Origin: Gemmatimonadota bacterium
Lineage (GTDB): Bacteria; Gemmatimonadota; Gemmatimonadetes; Gemmatimonadales; Gemmatimonadaceae
Direction of reading: 5' to 3'
Length of the DNA stretch: 64,000 bases
NCBI GenBank assembly: GCA_026387915.1
Contig: JAPLKS010000009.1
Span: 243,537-307,536 of the forward strand
In this document: piece by piece, positions 17,152-26,475 of the stretch
Numbering within the stretch: the first letter of the stretch is position 1
Layout of the letters: each line of letters begins with the position of its first letter
Notes under the pieces: generated by a model
Seen by the model: the letters and a program-made list of their open reading frames with translations, nothing else
Database searches by the model: none
What the model was told of the DNA's origin: nothing
Made by a program: the position numbers and the translations under genes

Positions 17152-18077
17152 GAGAAATCTCCGGTGCGCCACCACGTATCAGCGAGCCCGACAGCCGAGG
17201 CGAGCGCTGGGTCCAGCCGGACAACGGGTTGTCCTTCCAGTTGATGCCGGAACCAGGTGCGCTGCCGTTTGGCGTACTGCCGTGTGCTCACAAGTATAGC
17301 CTCTCGAGCTTCAGCCGGCGTGCAGTCACCGTGCATCATTTTTCGGACAGCACTGTAACCGCAGGCATTCCACGCTGGCGCATCGGGCGGAACGGTGGCC
17401 TCAAGTTGACGCACTTCATCCGGCCAGCCGCCAGCGAGCATGCTGTCGAGACGCTGCTCGAGTTGCGACGCGAGCGCGTGGCCGGGGTCCACCACGAGCC
17501 ACTGCGCTCGAAAGCGCGGCGGGCGTGCCAGTCGTGCCTGTAACTCACTGAGTCGCTCGCCGGTCAGGAGCGCGGTTTCGATGGCGCGGAGCAGTTGAGT
17601 GCGTCCGAGCTCGGCGAGCGCGGGGTCGAGCGAGCGACACCAGCGGCGGAGTTCATCCACGGAAAGTGTTGAGAGTACGGAGTCGAGCGATGCACGTGCT
17701 GTTGGATCAAGCGGCGGCGCGTTGAACAGTGGCGTCAGGAGTGCCTTTAGATACAATCCTGTTCCGCCGACGACGAGGGTGTGCGCCGCGCCGACTTCGT
17801 GAATGGCTCGCTCCGCGTCATCCGCCCAGCGCGCAGCGGACCACCGTTCGGAGGGGTCTGCGACATCAATGCCCACGTGCGGCACGCGTGCAAGGTCCGC
17901 CGCCGTTGGCTTGGCAGTGCCAATATCAAAGCCTCGGTAGATCTGACGCGAATCCGCGCTCACGAGCGTCAGACCGTGACGCTCCGCAAGCGCCATTGCA
18001 ATCGCGGACTTGCCGGCGCCGGTTGGTCCGCAGATGATGCGGAGTTCAGCGACGGCCGAAGCGGCGCTCAAGCTCAT
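17148..18077 (-). CDS. miaA: tRNA dimethylallyltransferase
   Basis: MiaA adds a dimethylallyl group to A37 of tRNAs that read codons starting with U. The P-loop GPTGAGKS lies at residues 17-24, followed by SADSRQIYRGFDIGTAKP and GGTGLYLKALL; the tRNA-contact part QYAKRQRTWFRHQ is near the C-terminus. At about 309 residues it has normal length. The chosen ATG at 18077 gives a 32-base overlap with the mutL 3' end; a longer reading would extend much further into mutL. The mutL-miaA order is common in bacteria. Confidence 0.95.
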   Translation of the reverse strand: MSLSAASAVAELRIICGPTGAGKSAIAMALAERHGLTLVSADSRQIYRGFDIGTAKPTAADLARVPHVGIDVADPSERWSAARWADDAERAIHEVGAAHTLVVGGTGLYLKALLTPLFNAPPLDPTARASLDSVLSTLSVDELRRWCRSLDPALAELGRTQLLRAIETALLTGERLSELQARLARPPRFRAQWLVVDPGHALASQLEQRLDSMLAGGWPDEVRQLEATVPPDAPAWNACGYSAVRKMMHGDCTPAEAREAILVSTRQYAKRQRTWFRHQLEGQPVVRLDPALASAVGLADTWWRTGDFS

Positions 18078-19812
18078 CCCAGGCGATGTGAACGATGGTG
18101 CTGCGCCCGTGCACGTCGTGCGCGGGAAGCGTGGTACCGGCGAGTGCAATGAAGAGCGCGCGCATTTCAGCGCTGGCGAGTTCGTCGCCGGCCTTCACTG
18201 CCGCCTTGCAGGCGACCGTCGCGGCGAGCCGCTCGTGCCGGCTCAGGCCACTGCCGAGCCGATCGCCCGCGAGTGAGGCGAGCGTGTCGCGCAGGCAGCG
18301 TTCGGCGTCGAAGCGCGGGTGCGGCATCGGCACACTGTGCACGGCAATCGTGTGCGCGCCGAAGCCCTCAACCACAAAGCCGAGCCCCGCCAACAGGTCG
18401 CGATGTTCTTCGAATGCCTCCGCCTCAGCGGGGGCGAGATGGACCGTCATGGGAAAGAGCAGCGTTTGCGATGGCGCTTCGCCGCGCGAGAGCGAACCCA
18501 TGAAGCGCTCATACAGAATGCGTTCGTGCGCGGAGTGCTGATCGATGAGCACGAGTCCGTCTTCGCGTTCAAACATCATCCAGGTGCGGCGCAGCTGTGT
18601 GAGCGACGGCACCTCGATGGCCGGTTCGGCGGCGCGCGCCGTGTGCCCATCGCTGCCCGAGGCGGATTCCCCGCTTCCGTCGTCATCAAGGGGCGCGTCA
18701 AAGAGCGGCGCGCTCGTGGAGCTGAGGGGCGTGCGGAGATCGGCAATCTCGAGTGGGCGGCCGAGGTCGCCTGGGCCCGTCGACGGCCGGCTGAACGCGC
18801 CGAAGGCGGCGACGCTCTCTTCTGTGCCGAGCGCTCGGCGGACGGCACGTTCAACCACGCGCTCGGTGGGCCAGCGTTCGCGGAATCGGACTTCGGCCTT
18901 GGCGGGATGCACGTTCACATCCACATCGCCCGCCGGGACGGTGAGCTCCAACAGCAAGGTGGGGCGAACACCAGAGGGGATGGTGGTGCGATACGCCGCT
19001 TCAGCGGCGCGCACGATGCCGTTGTCGCGCACCGCGCGGCCATTGACGGTGAGAAAGACGCGACGGCTGACGAGCCCAACATCTGCGGGACGTTCCACCA
19101 ATCCGGTGACGCGCACCGGACCGCTGACGTCGTCCACCACCACGAGCGCCTCCGCGAGCGAGGCCCCCCAGAGAGCGGCCACGCGCTCACGCAGCGTGGC
19201 CGCTGGCGGTAGGGTGAGGACGTCGCGGCCATCGTGCTGGAGTGTAAAGCGAATGTCGCGGCGCACGAGTGCCATGGTCGTGAGCACATCGGAGACGGCG
19301 CGCCACTCGCTCCGCGCGCCTTTCAAGAATTTCTGCCGCGCTGGCGTGTTGAAGAACAGTGATTCAACCGTCACCGTGGTGCCGCGACGTCGCGAGGTAT
19401 CGGTGACATCCGCGAGGACGCCCCCCGCAACGCGCACGCGCGTGCCGGCTCCGTCGTCGAGCGCGGTTTCGATTTCGAGACGAGACACGGAACCGATCGC
19501 GGGAAGCGCCTCACCGCGAAAGCCAAAACTCTCGACGCCAACAAGATCAGCGGCCTGGCGAATCTTGGAGGTGGCGTGTCGCTGAATGGCGAGCGTCGCG
19601 TCTTCGCGCGACATGCCAGTGCCATCGTCGCTCACCCGAATCGTGGCGCGGCCGCCTTCGGCGACGGTGATATCCACCGCGCTCGCGCCAGCATCGATGG
19701 CGTTCTCCACCAGTTCTTTGACGACCGACGCTGGGCGTTCGACCACCTCACCAGCGGCGATCTGGTCGGCGACGGCGGGAGGAAGGACGGCTATGCGTTG
19801 CACGGTGGTCAC
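18046..19812 (-). CDS. mutL: DNA mismatch repair protein MutL
   Basis: MutL couples mismatch recognition to strand removal. The 588 residues show the GHKL ATPase motifs NAIDAGAS, DDGTGM and GFRGEALPAI in the first 110 residues. The C-terminal dimerisation domain contains DQHSAHERILYE, which matches the metal-binding endonuclease motif DQHA-x2-E-x4-E with Ser for Ala, and ACKAAVKAG. The usual C-P-H-G-R-P zinc motif near the end is replaced by DVHGRS. Endonuclease activity is therefore likely but not certain. The GTG at 19812 is chosen as the homologous start; mutS is not in the window. Confidence 0.95.
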   Translation of the reverse strand: MTTVQRIAVLPPAVADQIAAGEVVERPASVVKELVENAIDAGASAVDITVAEGGRATIRVSDDGTGMSREDATLAIQRHATSKIRQAADLVGVESFGFRGEALPAIGSVSRLEIETALDDGAGTRVRVAGGVLADVTDTSRRRGTTVTVESLFFNTPARQKFLKGARSEWRAVSDVLTTMALVRRDIRFTLQHDGRDVLTLPPAATLRERVAALWGASLAEALVVVDDVSGPVRVTGLVERPADVGLVSRRVFLTVNGRAVRDNGIVRAAEAAYRTTIPSGVRPTLLLELTVPAGDVDVNVHPAKAEVRFRERWPTERVVERAVRRALGTEESVAAFGAFSRPSTGPGDLGRPLEIADLRTPLSSTSAPLFDAPLDDDGSGESASGSDGHTARAAEPAIEVPSLTQLRRTWMMFEREDGLVLIDQHSAHERILYERFMGSLSRGEAPSQTLLFPMTVHLAPAEAEAFEEHRDLLAGLGFVVEGFGAHTIAVHSVPMPHPRFDAERCLRDTLASLAGDRLGSGLSRHERLAATVACKAAVKAGDELASAEMRALFIALAGTTLPAHDVHGRSTIVHIAWDELERRFGRR

Positions 19813-19843
19813 GAGAGAAATCTTCCGATGGGAACAGGGCGGG

Positions 19844-21967
19844 TCAATCGCGCGCGAGGGAGCCGGTCGACGCCGCTGGGATCCATCCGGCCCTCGTGGC
19901 GTCGAGTCGAACCAACAGCCAGACACCTTGGCGCGCTTCCACCGTGCCCACTTCACCCACGATCGGCGCGGTACCAGACTCGGCACTGAGGGCAGGAAGG
20001 GAGCGCATCGGGTCCGCTTCAATCACAACAACGAGTCCGCGGTCGTCGAGACTCCGTTCAAACGAGAGGGCGGCGGTGGTCGCTCCGCCACCAAGGACGA
20101 GCGTCAGCGCCATCAACCGAAGGGCGGGACGGCGGCGCCAGAGTTGTGCAATGGACGCGCCCCATCCGATGCACCAGATGACCAGAGCGAGCAGCGCGGG
20201 GAGTGGCGCGGGTATGGGCAGCACACGCGCCGGCCCGGCGTCCTGCGGCGCGCGGACAAGGAGCAGTCGCTGACGAACATCGGCGGACGTGGGATCGAGC
20301 CGTAGGGCGCGCTGCCAGCCGAGGACTGCATTCCCTGTGTCGCTCACGGCCCACGAGGCCGTGCCAAAGTTGGCCCACGCCGCTGCCGTATGCGGTTCGA
20401 GCTTGGCGGCGTCCGCAAAGAAGCGCGCCGCGCGGCGGGCATCCCCGCTCGCATACGCGGCCGTGCCCTGCGCGAAGGACTGCGTAGCCCCGCTCTGGAC
20501 GACCAGTGCGGCCGCCGACGCCGCGAACGCGAGGAAGAGCACCAGCGCCGCCGTGGCGTGCTGCCGACGTGGTCGTGGCACGCGACGTCGCGCCTCGGCG
20601 TCAACTTTCGCGAGCACCGTCTGTGCACGCGCGGCGAGCGCTGCGCTCCCGACATCGGTGTCTCCACCAAACGCGGCGGCGTCGAGCGCGCCGAGCACCG
20701 AGGCCACGTCGGCGGCTGTCGCGGGCAAGACGCCTTCTAACGCGAGGGCTCGCTCCCATGCACCGGGTCGCGCTAGCGCAGCAGGGTCAGCATGCACGCG
20801 CTGCGCGAGCGCCGCGAGCAAGGTATTGCGAATCTCTGCTGGCAGAGCGGCGCCATCGCGCGCCATCGCCGCGAGGCGTTCGGCGTGCGTGATCGGCTTG
20901 CGCTGGCGACGCGGACGCCGCCACCCCCACGCTAATACCGCGAGCAATGGAGCGAGTGCAAAGAGCGCGCGGGCGAACGCCGACTGCCCCAACAGCGCAG
21001 AGGACGGCGCACCGAGCTCCGGGCGTAGCGGTAGCACCGGCCCATCGACGGCAGGCGGCGCTTCAGCGGGCGCTGCGACGGTGGAATCCATGACCGCGGC
21101 CGCCGCACCTGCCGTCGCACGCACGGTCAGCACGGCGCTTGCGGTGACCTCGTACTGCCGCGAGAACGGATTGAAGAAGGGATACCGAATCGCCGGCACT
21201 TTCTGCAGTCCGGCAATCTGGGGGGTGACAAGCCAGTCGAATTCTTTGACGCCGCGAAGGAGTGCCCCAGAGGAATCGACGCGCACCCGTTCGTCGGCCT
21301 TCACGACGTGCGCCCACTCGAGCTCCAGCGCGGGGCGTGCCAGTAAGGTGACGTTCCCCTGCCCTTCGATGCGGAGCGTGAGTACGTAGGGATCGCCCGA
21401 GCGCTGAGCACTGGAGTCCATACTCACCGACGCCCGCCAGACGCCAACGGCGCCCAGCCAATCAGGGGGTCGATTTGCCGCCGGCACCGGAATCGCGACA
21501 ATCGTTACCAACTCGGAGCGAAGCGAAAATGATTCTTCTCGACTGAAAAAGCTGGCCGACTGCGGGAGCGCGTAGGTGAGACGTGCGGGTGCGATTTCAT
21601 AGCGCCCCGGTGTCAGGGCAAACACCGCGCGGCGGAACGCATGCACTTCCATCGCACGTCCGTCAATAGTGCCAGTGAAGCCGCCCGAACGATCCGGCAG
21701 ATCATACGCTAGCAGCGCACGAGACTCTGGCGGCACAAACTCTGGATTCCGCCGCAAGCGCTGACGCGTTTCTGCGTCAACGAACACGCCGAGCTGATAG
21801 GTGGACTGCTGCCCGACATAGACGGTTTCCGGTACCGCGAGCGCGTGGAAGTCCACGCCGCGCGAGCGATCGAGGCGCGAACGCGTCACGACTTCGGGGA
21901 GCGGCACCTGCGCGCCCCGCGACCCCTGTGCGACTTGCAGCATAAATAGTGCGGCGAGCAGCATCAC
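19844..21967 (-). CDS. BatD-like protein fused to TPR and C-terminal SH3-like domains
   Basis: This 707-residue protein has a signal peptide, then a BatD-like beta-domain region (about 20-320: VPETVYVGQQSTYQLGVFVD, DPYVLTLRIEGQGN). A transmembrane helix (about 335-353), a cytoplasmic helical region, a second helix (about 475-495) and a TPR-like region (about 500-570, AYASGDARRAARFFADAAKL) follow. Two more helices and a C-terminal SH3-like segment (GEVGTVEARQGVWLLVRL) end it. In other genomes BatD and BatE (TPR) are separate genes; here they look fused. It is the last gene of the moxR-bat set, implicated in stress tolerance and envelope function in Bacteroidetes and spirochaetes. Confidence 0.8.
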   Translation of the reverse strand: MMLLAALFMLQVAQGSRGAQVPLPEVVTRSRLDRSRGVDFHALAVPETVYVGQQSTYQLGVFVDAETRQRLRRNPEFVPPESRALLAYDLPDRSGGFTGTIDGRAMEVHAFRRAVFALTPGRYEIAPARLTYALPQSASFFSREESFSLRSELVTIVAIPVPAANRPPDWLGAVGVWRASVSMDSSAQRSGDPYVLTLRIEGQGNVTLLARPALELEWAHVVKADERVRVDSSGALLRGVKEFDWLVTPQIAGLQKVPAIRYPFFNPFSRQYEVTASAVLTVRATAGAAAAVMDSTVAAPAEAPPAVDGPVLPLRPELGAPSSALLGQSAFARALFALAPLLAVLAWGWRRPRRQRKPITHAERLAAMARDGAALPAEIRNTLLAALAQRVHADPAALARPGAWERALALEGVLPATAADVASVLGALDAAAFGGDTDVGSAALAARAQTVLAKVDAEARRRVPRPRRQHATAALVLFLAFAASAAALVVQSGATQSFAQGTAAYASGDARRAARFFADAAKLEPHTAAAWANFGTASWAVSDTGNAVLGWQRALRLDPTSADVRQRLLLVRAPQDAGPARVLPIPAPLPALLALVIWCIGWGASIAQLWRRRPALRLMALTLVLGGGATTAALSFERSLDDRGLVVVIEADPMRSLPALSAESGTAPIVGEVGTVEARQGVWLLVRLDATRAGWIPAASTGSLARD

Positions 21968-23637
21968 CAGTCCTTTCCTCCCGGTGCACGCTCCTGACGC
22001 GTTCCCCGCTGGCGCTTGGCCTGCGATTCTTTTTCGTCGCGCTGCGCCGCGGCGAGCAGTTGCTCCGCCTGCTGACGGCTCATCCCCTGCCGTTCCTCAG
22101 GGCGCGAGCGCTGCTGTTGCGGTTGCTGATTGTCTTTGTTGGAACTCCCGCCTCCGCCATTCTGCTGGCGCACGCGCAACGCGAGCTCGTAGTTCCAGCG
22201 TGCGTCGGCATCGTCGTTGCGCTGGAGGAGCAATGTCCGATACGCCGCGGCGGCGACATTTGCCTCACGCACGGCGTCGACGTCCGCACCGCCGCGCTGT
22301 GCACGACGAAGATGCGCCAACCCGAGGTTGTAGAGCGCGCGTTGCCGCACGGACGCATCGGGCGCTGATGCGGCGCGTTCGAGTGCGTCAATGGACGAGT
22401 TGATCGAATCGGCAGCGAGGAGCGCGGTGCCGAGGTTGTACAATGTTGCAGGGCGCTTGTCGCCCTCGGCGATCTTCTGCTTCCATGCCCGCGCGGCCTG
22501 CACGAATCGTCCAGCCTTGAAGTGATCCATGGGGTCGCTCTGCGCGACGACGACCTGCGGCACGAGTAGCGTGAGAAGCGCGAGAAGCGCGACGGGCGCC
22601 ACGAAACGGAACCAGCGGCGAGCGAGCGCGAACGTTCCGCCGTCGGCGCGCCACGCATCGAGGAGCAACAGCAGAAGCGCAGGAAAGAGAAACAGGACAA
22701 GATGCAGCGGACGCGAGCGCCCTTCTTGCACGTCACGCTGCTGACTGTCGAGTCGGCGCAACGCTTGCTGGATGCGCGTGCCGCGATCGGAGGTTCCCGC
22801 CGGAATGAATTCGCCCTGCGCCGCAGCGGCGATGTCGCGTAGCATGGCGGGGTCGTAACGCGTGATGACGATTTGCCCGGCTTCGTCGCGTTTTGGCACA
22901 ACGGCGGAGCCGTCGGCCAAGGGGATCTGCCCCCCCGCTTCAGTTCCAAAACCAACCGTCACGATGGCAATCTCATTGTCTCTTGCGCCGCGGGCGGCGG
23001 CAAGCGATGCGGCTTTATCGTCAAATGCTTCGCCATCGCTCATGATCACGAGCGCACGTCCCGCCGAGCCGCGCGCCGCACGGAGGAGATCCACACCCTG
23101 CGTGATGGTGGGCGCGAGTGCCGTGCCGGGCTGGCCGACGACCGAGGGGTCGAGGTTGTCGAGGAACAGATCCACCGCCCCGTCGTCATTCGTGAGTGGC
23201 GAGAGGATGTAGCTTCGTCCGGCAAAGGCCAACAAGGCCACGCGATTGCCGGGAGCCGCGGCGCGGAATACGCGCACTTCGCGCTTGAGGCGTTCGAGTC
23301 GGCTCGGCAGTTCATCGGTCGCGAGCATCGAGAGCGACGCGTCAATCGCCAGCACCACGTCCACGCCCTCCGTACGCACGATCGCCGTGCCCATCCCCCA
23401 CCGCGGTCCCGCCACACCGAGCGCGATCAATGACACCGCCGTCGCCACACGGGCGGTGCGCCAAAGCGGCGACCGTCGTGCCTCGACAGGCGCCAATCGC
23501 TCTAGAGCAGCCGGGCCGCCGAGCCGCGCCAAGCGCTGCATCCGGCGCCGCTGCGCCATTGTAAAGAGCGCCACCGTTCCAAGCGGCAACAGAGCGGCCA
23601 CCACCGCGATCCACGGGAAATCGAAGCCGATGCTCAT
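21964..23637 (-). CDS. batB: BatB-like von Willebrand factor A protein with TPR tail
   Basis: This is a 557-residue membrane protein. N-terminal helices (about 11-27 and 63-79) are followed by a VWA domain with an intact MIDAS motif (DASLS from Asp99), then two helices (about 311-328 and 350-365). A TPR-containing periplasmic region (about 375-500) leads to a Gln/Asn/Arg-rich low-complexity tail. This combines BatB with a BatC-like TPR. The start ATG at 23637 overlaps the batA stop (ATGA). Bat proteins are thought to form a membrane complex served by the MoxR ATPase; their substrate is unknown. Confidence 0.85.
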   Translation of the reverse strand: MSIGFDFPWIAVVAALLPLGTVALFTMAQRRRMQRLARLGGPAALERLAPVEARRSPLWRTARVATAVSLIALGVAGPRWGMGTAIVRTEGVDVVLAIDASLSMLATDELPSRLERLKREVRVFRAAAPGNRVALLAFAGRSYILSPLTNDDGAVDLFLDNLDPSVVGQPGTALAPTITQGVDLLRAARGSAGRALVIMSDGEAFDDKAASLAAARGARDNEIAIVTVGFGTEAGGQIPLADGSAVVPKRDEAGQIVITRYDPAMLRDIAAAAQGEFIPAGTSDRGTRIQQALRRLDSQQRDVQEGRSRPLHLVLFLFPALLLLLLDAWRADGGTFALARRWFRFVAPVALLALLTLLVPQVVVAQSDPMDHFKAGRFVQAARAWKQKIAEGDKRPATLYNLGTALLAADSINSSIDALERAASAPDASVRQRALYNLGLAHLRRAQRGGADVDAVREANVAAAAYRTLLLQRNDDADARWNYELALRVRQQNGGGGSSNKDNQQPQQQRSRPEERQGMSRQQAEQLLAAAQRDEKESQAKRQRGTRQERAPGGKDW

Positions 23638-24623
23638 GGGAGCGGCCCCCGCAGCGCGACGAGGCCGATCTCGAGCATGAGTGCCAAGAGGGCGATGGTC
23701 AGTGGCCACCGGAACAGCTCGCGATAGCGCACGAACCGCTTCGCGTGAATCGGAGAGCGCTCGAGTTGGTCGATCTGCTGATAGATGCGCTGCAACGCCT
23801 GGCCGTCGCGCGCGCGGAAGTATCGCCCGCCGCTCGTGGTGGCGATGTACTCGAGCAGTGGCTCGTCGAGTTCCACCGGCCGCAGTTCATAGCGCAGGCC
23901 AAAGACACCGCGCCCCACTGGCACCGGCGCCATGCCCTCGGTACCAACGCCAATCGTATAGATGCGCACGCCCATCGCCGCCGCCGACTGCGCGGCCGTG
24001 CGAGGGTCGATGGTGCCACGATTGTTCACACCATCGGTGAGCAAGATGAGCACCTTGGAACGTCCTGGCGCACCCCGCAGGCGATTCACCGAGGTGGCAA
24101 TGGCCGTGCCGATGGCCGTTCCGTCTTCGAGTTGACCCGGCTGTAAGTTGTCGACCGCTGCCAAGAGCACGGGATAATCGATGGTCAGCGGCACCTGCGT
24201 CAGCGCCTCGCCCGAGAACGCGACGAGCCCGACTTGATCGACGACGCGCCCGCTAATGAATTGCTTCACGCGATCCTTCGCGACCTCCAGACGGTTCTGC
24301 GGCTGAAAGTCTTCTGCCAGCATCGAACTCGACAAATCAATCGCCAGCATAATGCTGATGCCGTCGCCGCTCACCTGCTCGACACGCGCGCCCGCGCGCG
24401 GCCTCGCGAGGGCGATCACCGTGCCGGCAATCGCGAGCACACGAGCCGCCAGTAACACGCGGGCCGTCCACCGCCCCGTCGAAGGGCCCGTAGCGAGCAC
24501 CTCCACGCGCGAAAACAAAATCGCGACCGGCGTGCGACGGCGGCGCCACCAGAGCCAGAGGGCCAGCACCAGGAGTGCTAGCAGCCAGAGCGGCTCGCCG
24601 AAGTCAAACCATCCAAACCGCAT
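23634..24623 (-). CDS. batA: BatA-like von Willebrand factor A membrane protein
   Basis: At 329 residues this shows the standard BatA layout: N-terminal helices at about 11-26 and 53-72 (with the aerotolerance-type start FDFGEPLWLLALLVL), a VWA domain with perfect MIDAS DLSSS (Asp96), LVAFSGEA and LLTDGVNNRG, and a C-terminal helix. It should bind a divalent metal and a protein partner at the periplasmic face. It starts on the last base of the preceding gene and overlaps batB, so subunits are probably made in fixed ratio. Confidence 0.9.
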   Translation of the reverse strand: MRFGWFDFGEPLWLLALLVLALWLWWRRRRTPVAILFSRVEVLATGPSTGRWTARVLLAARVLAIAGTVIALARPRAGARVEQVSGDGISIMLAIDLSSSMLAEDFQPQNRLEVAKDRVKQFISGRVVDQVGLVAFSGEALTQVPLTIDYPVLLAAVDNLQPGQLEDGTAIGTAIATSVNRLRGAPGRSKVLILLTDGVNNRGTIDPRTAAQSAAAMGVRIYTIGVGTEGMAPVPVGRGVFGLRYELRPVELDEPLLEYIATTSGGRYFRARDGQALQRIYQQIDQLERSPIHAKRFVRYRELFRWPLTIALLALMLEIGLVALRGPLP

Positions 24624-25579
24624 CAGCGACGCGCGGGGCGCTGCGGCCCCCGTTCACGGACGCGCTGCCGTTCCGCGTGCGCCGTTTCCACATCGCGCAC
24701 GATCGCGCGGGCTTCGGCGGCAAGCATCACGGCATCGGCGCGATTGATGACCGACTCGGCGAAGCGCACATCTTCATCGCGATCCAGTAGCGTGGCGAGT
24801 CGCTCGGGCAGCACCGGAAAGTCGGCGCGCGCGAGCACGCGATGGAGCTCCACCACCGTCAATGAGGCCACGGCTTCAGGAAACCGTCTCGCGAGATAAG
24901 TGCGCAGAACGTCCGTATGCGCAATGACGTGTCGTCCGTGCTCACCAGCATCGGCGAGCGCGAGTTCTTCGAGCGCGCGAAACGCCGCGGAGGCTACCAC
25001 AAAAGCATCCGGTTCCTTCGGTGCGTTGGGAGGACGAACCCGTTGCTGCCGCATGTAGGCATAGCTGAGCCCTCCCACAATTGCGAGCACAACCCACAGG
25101 CGCCACAACCCCGTTGGAAGCGACATCGGATCGCGCGCATCACGCGCTATCTGGAGCGTGGAGTCGGCGGGGAGCGTGGCAAGGACAAAGACGGCGGGGA
25201 CGGTCACCTCGTAGCTGACCGATACGCCAGCCACCGTGACCACAACCGGAGCGAAGTGCGGCACGCGACGCCCCACATCCCACGCGGCCACACGATACGA
25301 CGCGGTACGGTCGAGCAGCGCGTCGTCGGGCGTGTCGTTGGTGGAGAGCGGATCCATCGGCTCAATGGCGTCGGTGCTGTCGGGCAACGCGGGGAACTTG
25401 ATGATGGCGCTCTTGGGCGCACGCACGTGTAGCGCCACGACAAACGGTTGGCCGGCGCTGACTGTGTCTGCCGAACTTGTGGCCGTGACCTGTGCAGCGC
25501 GCGCCGCGGCGGCTTGCCCCGATGCGCCGGCGGGCAGCAACAGCGTAAGGACCATCGCCAGCCGGCGCGAGCCACTCAC
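24623..25579 (-). CDS. BatD/DUF4381-like membrane protein of the moxR-bat operon
   Basis: This 318-residue protein has a signal peptide, a beta-rich periplasmic part (about 25-150) typical of BatD N-terminal repeats (SADTVSAGQPFVVALHVRAP), one transmembrane helix (about 160-180), and a cytoplasmic helical region rich in Arg/Glu/Ala. It lies between the DUF58 gene and batA, the position usually taken by a DUF4381-like protein in such operons. With the 707-aa BatD fusion there are thus two BatD-type proteins in one operon. The GTG start overlaps the DUF58 stop. Confidence 0.72.
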   Translation of the reverse strand: MSGSRRLAMVLTLLLPAGASGQAAAARAAQVTATSSADTVSAGQPFVVALHVRAPKSAIIKFPALPDSTDAIEPMDPLSTNDTPDDALLDRTASYRVAAWDVGRRVPHFAPVVVTVAGVSVSYEVTVPAVFVLATLPADSTLQIARDARDPMSLPTGLWRLWVVLAIVGGLSYAYMRQQRVRPPNAPKEPDAFVVASAAFRALEELALADAGEHGRHVIAHTDVLRTYLARRFPEAVASLTVVELHRVLARADFPVLPERLATLLDRDEDVRFAESVINRADAVMLAAEARAIVRDVETAHAERQRVRERGPQRPARR

Positions 25580-26475
25580 CGGCGACGCCGCCGCTTGAGT
25601 CGCGTTTCGCGCGTGTGGAAGAAGCGCAGCAACGGTTCCGTGTAGCCGGCCTCCGTGCGCACGATCACCTCATCCACGGCGAGCCGGCGGAGCAACGATT
25701 GGCGACTGGTGCGTTCTGCGGCCAGCGTGGCAGCATAACGCTCGCGCACGTCTGCATTACTTGTGTCGATCTCCAGCAGACGCCCCGTTTCGGCGTCAAT
25801 GAGGCGCGCCACGCCGAGGTCGGGCAGTTCACGCTCGCCGGGATCGTCCATCACCACCGCCACGAGATCGTGCCGCTGGGAGAGTTGCTTGAGTTGCCGC
25901 TCGATGGGCGGTGTCACGAAATCGGAGATCACGAACACGATGGCGCGATGCGTGAGTACCTGCGCCGCCCAGTCGAGCGCCACCGAAAGGTTGGTCGCGC
26001 GCGAGGTCGCGGGCCACGCGAGGACGTCGCGCACCAAACGGAGCGCGTGGCGCCGTCCTTTGCGCGGCGGCACCACATGCTCGATGCGATCGGAACACAA
26101 CACGAGCCCGACGCGGTCATTGTTGCGCGTGGCCGTGAGCGCGAGCACCGCCGCGAGCTCGGCCGCGAGCGACTGCTTATCGCGCGCGCCCGTGCCAAAG
26201 CGACTCGACCCCGAGCAGTCTACAATCAGCAGTACGGTGAGTTCGCGCTCTTCGACATAGCGTTTGACGTACAACCGCCGCATGCGCGCACTGACGTTCC
26301 AGTCAATGGTGCGCACTTCGTCGCCCGGCTGGTATTCGCGCACCTCCGCGAACTCCATCCCTTGCCCCTTGAACACCGAGTGGTACTCGCCGACAAAGCG
26401 CGCGTTGACGAGCCCGCGGGTGCGAAGCTCGATGCGCTTGACCTGCCGGAGGATGTCAGGGGAGACCCCGCTCAC
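25576..26475 (-). CDS. DUF58 domain protein
   Basis: This 299-residue soluble DUF58 protein carries the hallmark block EFAEVREYQPGDEVRTIDWN followed by SARMRRLYVKRYVEERE. The middle has a VWA-like fold (LLIVDCSGSSRFGTG) with a partly degenerate MIDAS. DUF58 proteins are constant partners of MoxR ATPases and Bat proteins, but their biochemical role is not known. The GTG start overlaps the moxR stop. Confidence 0.92.
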   Translation of the reverse strand: MSGVSPDILRQVKRIELRTRGLVNARFVGEYHSVFKGQGMEFAEVREYQPGDEVRTIDWNVSARMRRLYVKRYVEERELTVLLIVDCSGSSRFGTGARDKQSLAAELAAVLALTATRNNDRVGLVLCSDRIEHVVPPRKGRRHALRLVRDVLAWPATSRATNLSVALDWAAQVLTHRAIVFVISDFVTPPIERQLKQLSQRHDLVAVVMDDPGERELPDLGVARLIDAETGRLLEIDTSNADVRERYAATLAAERTSRQSLLRRLAVDEVIVRTEAGYTEPLLRFFHTRETRLKRRRRR

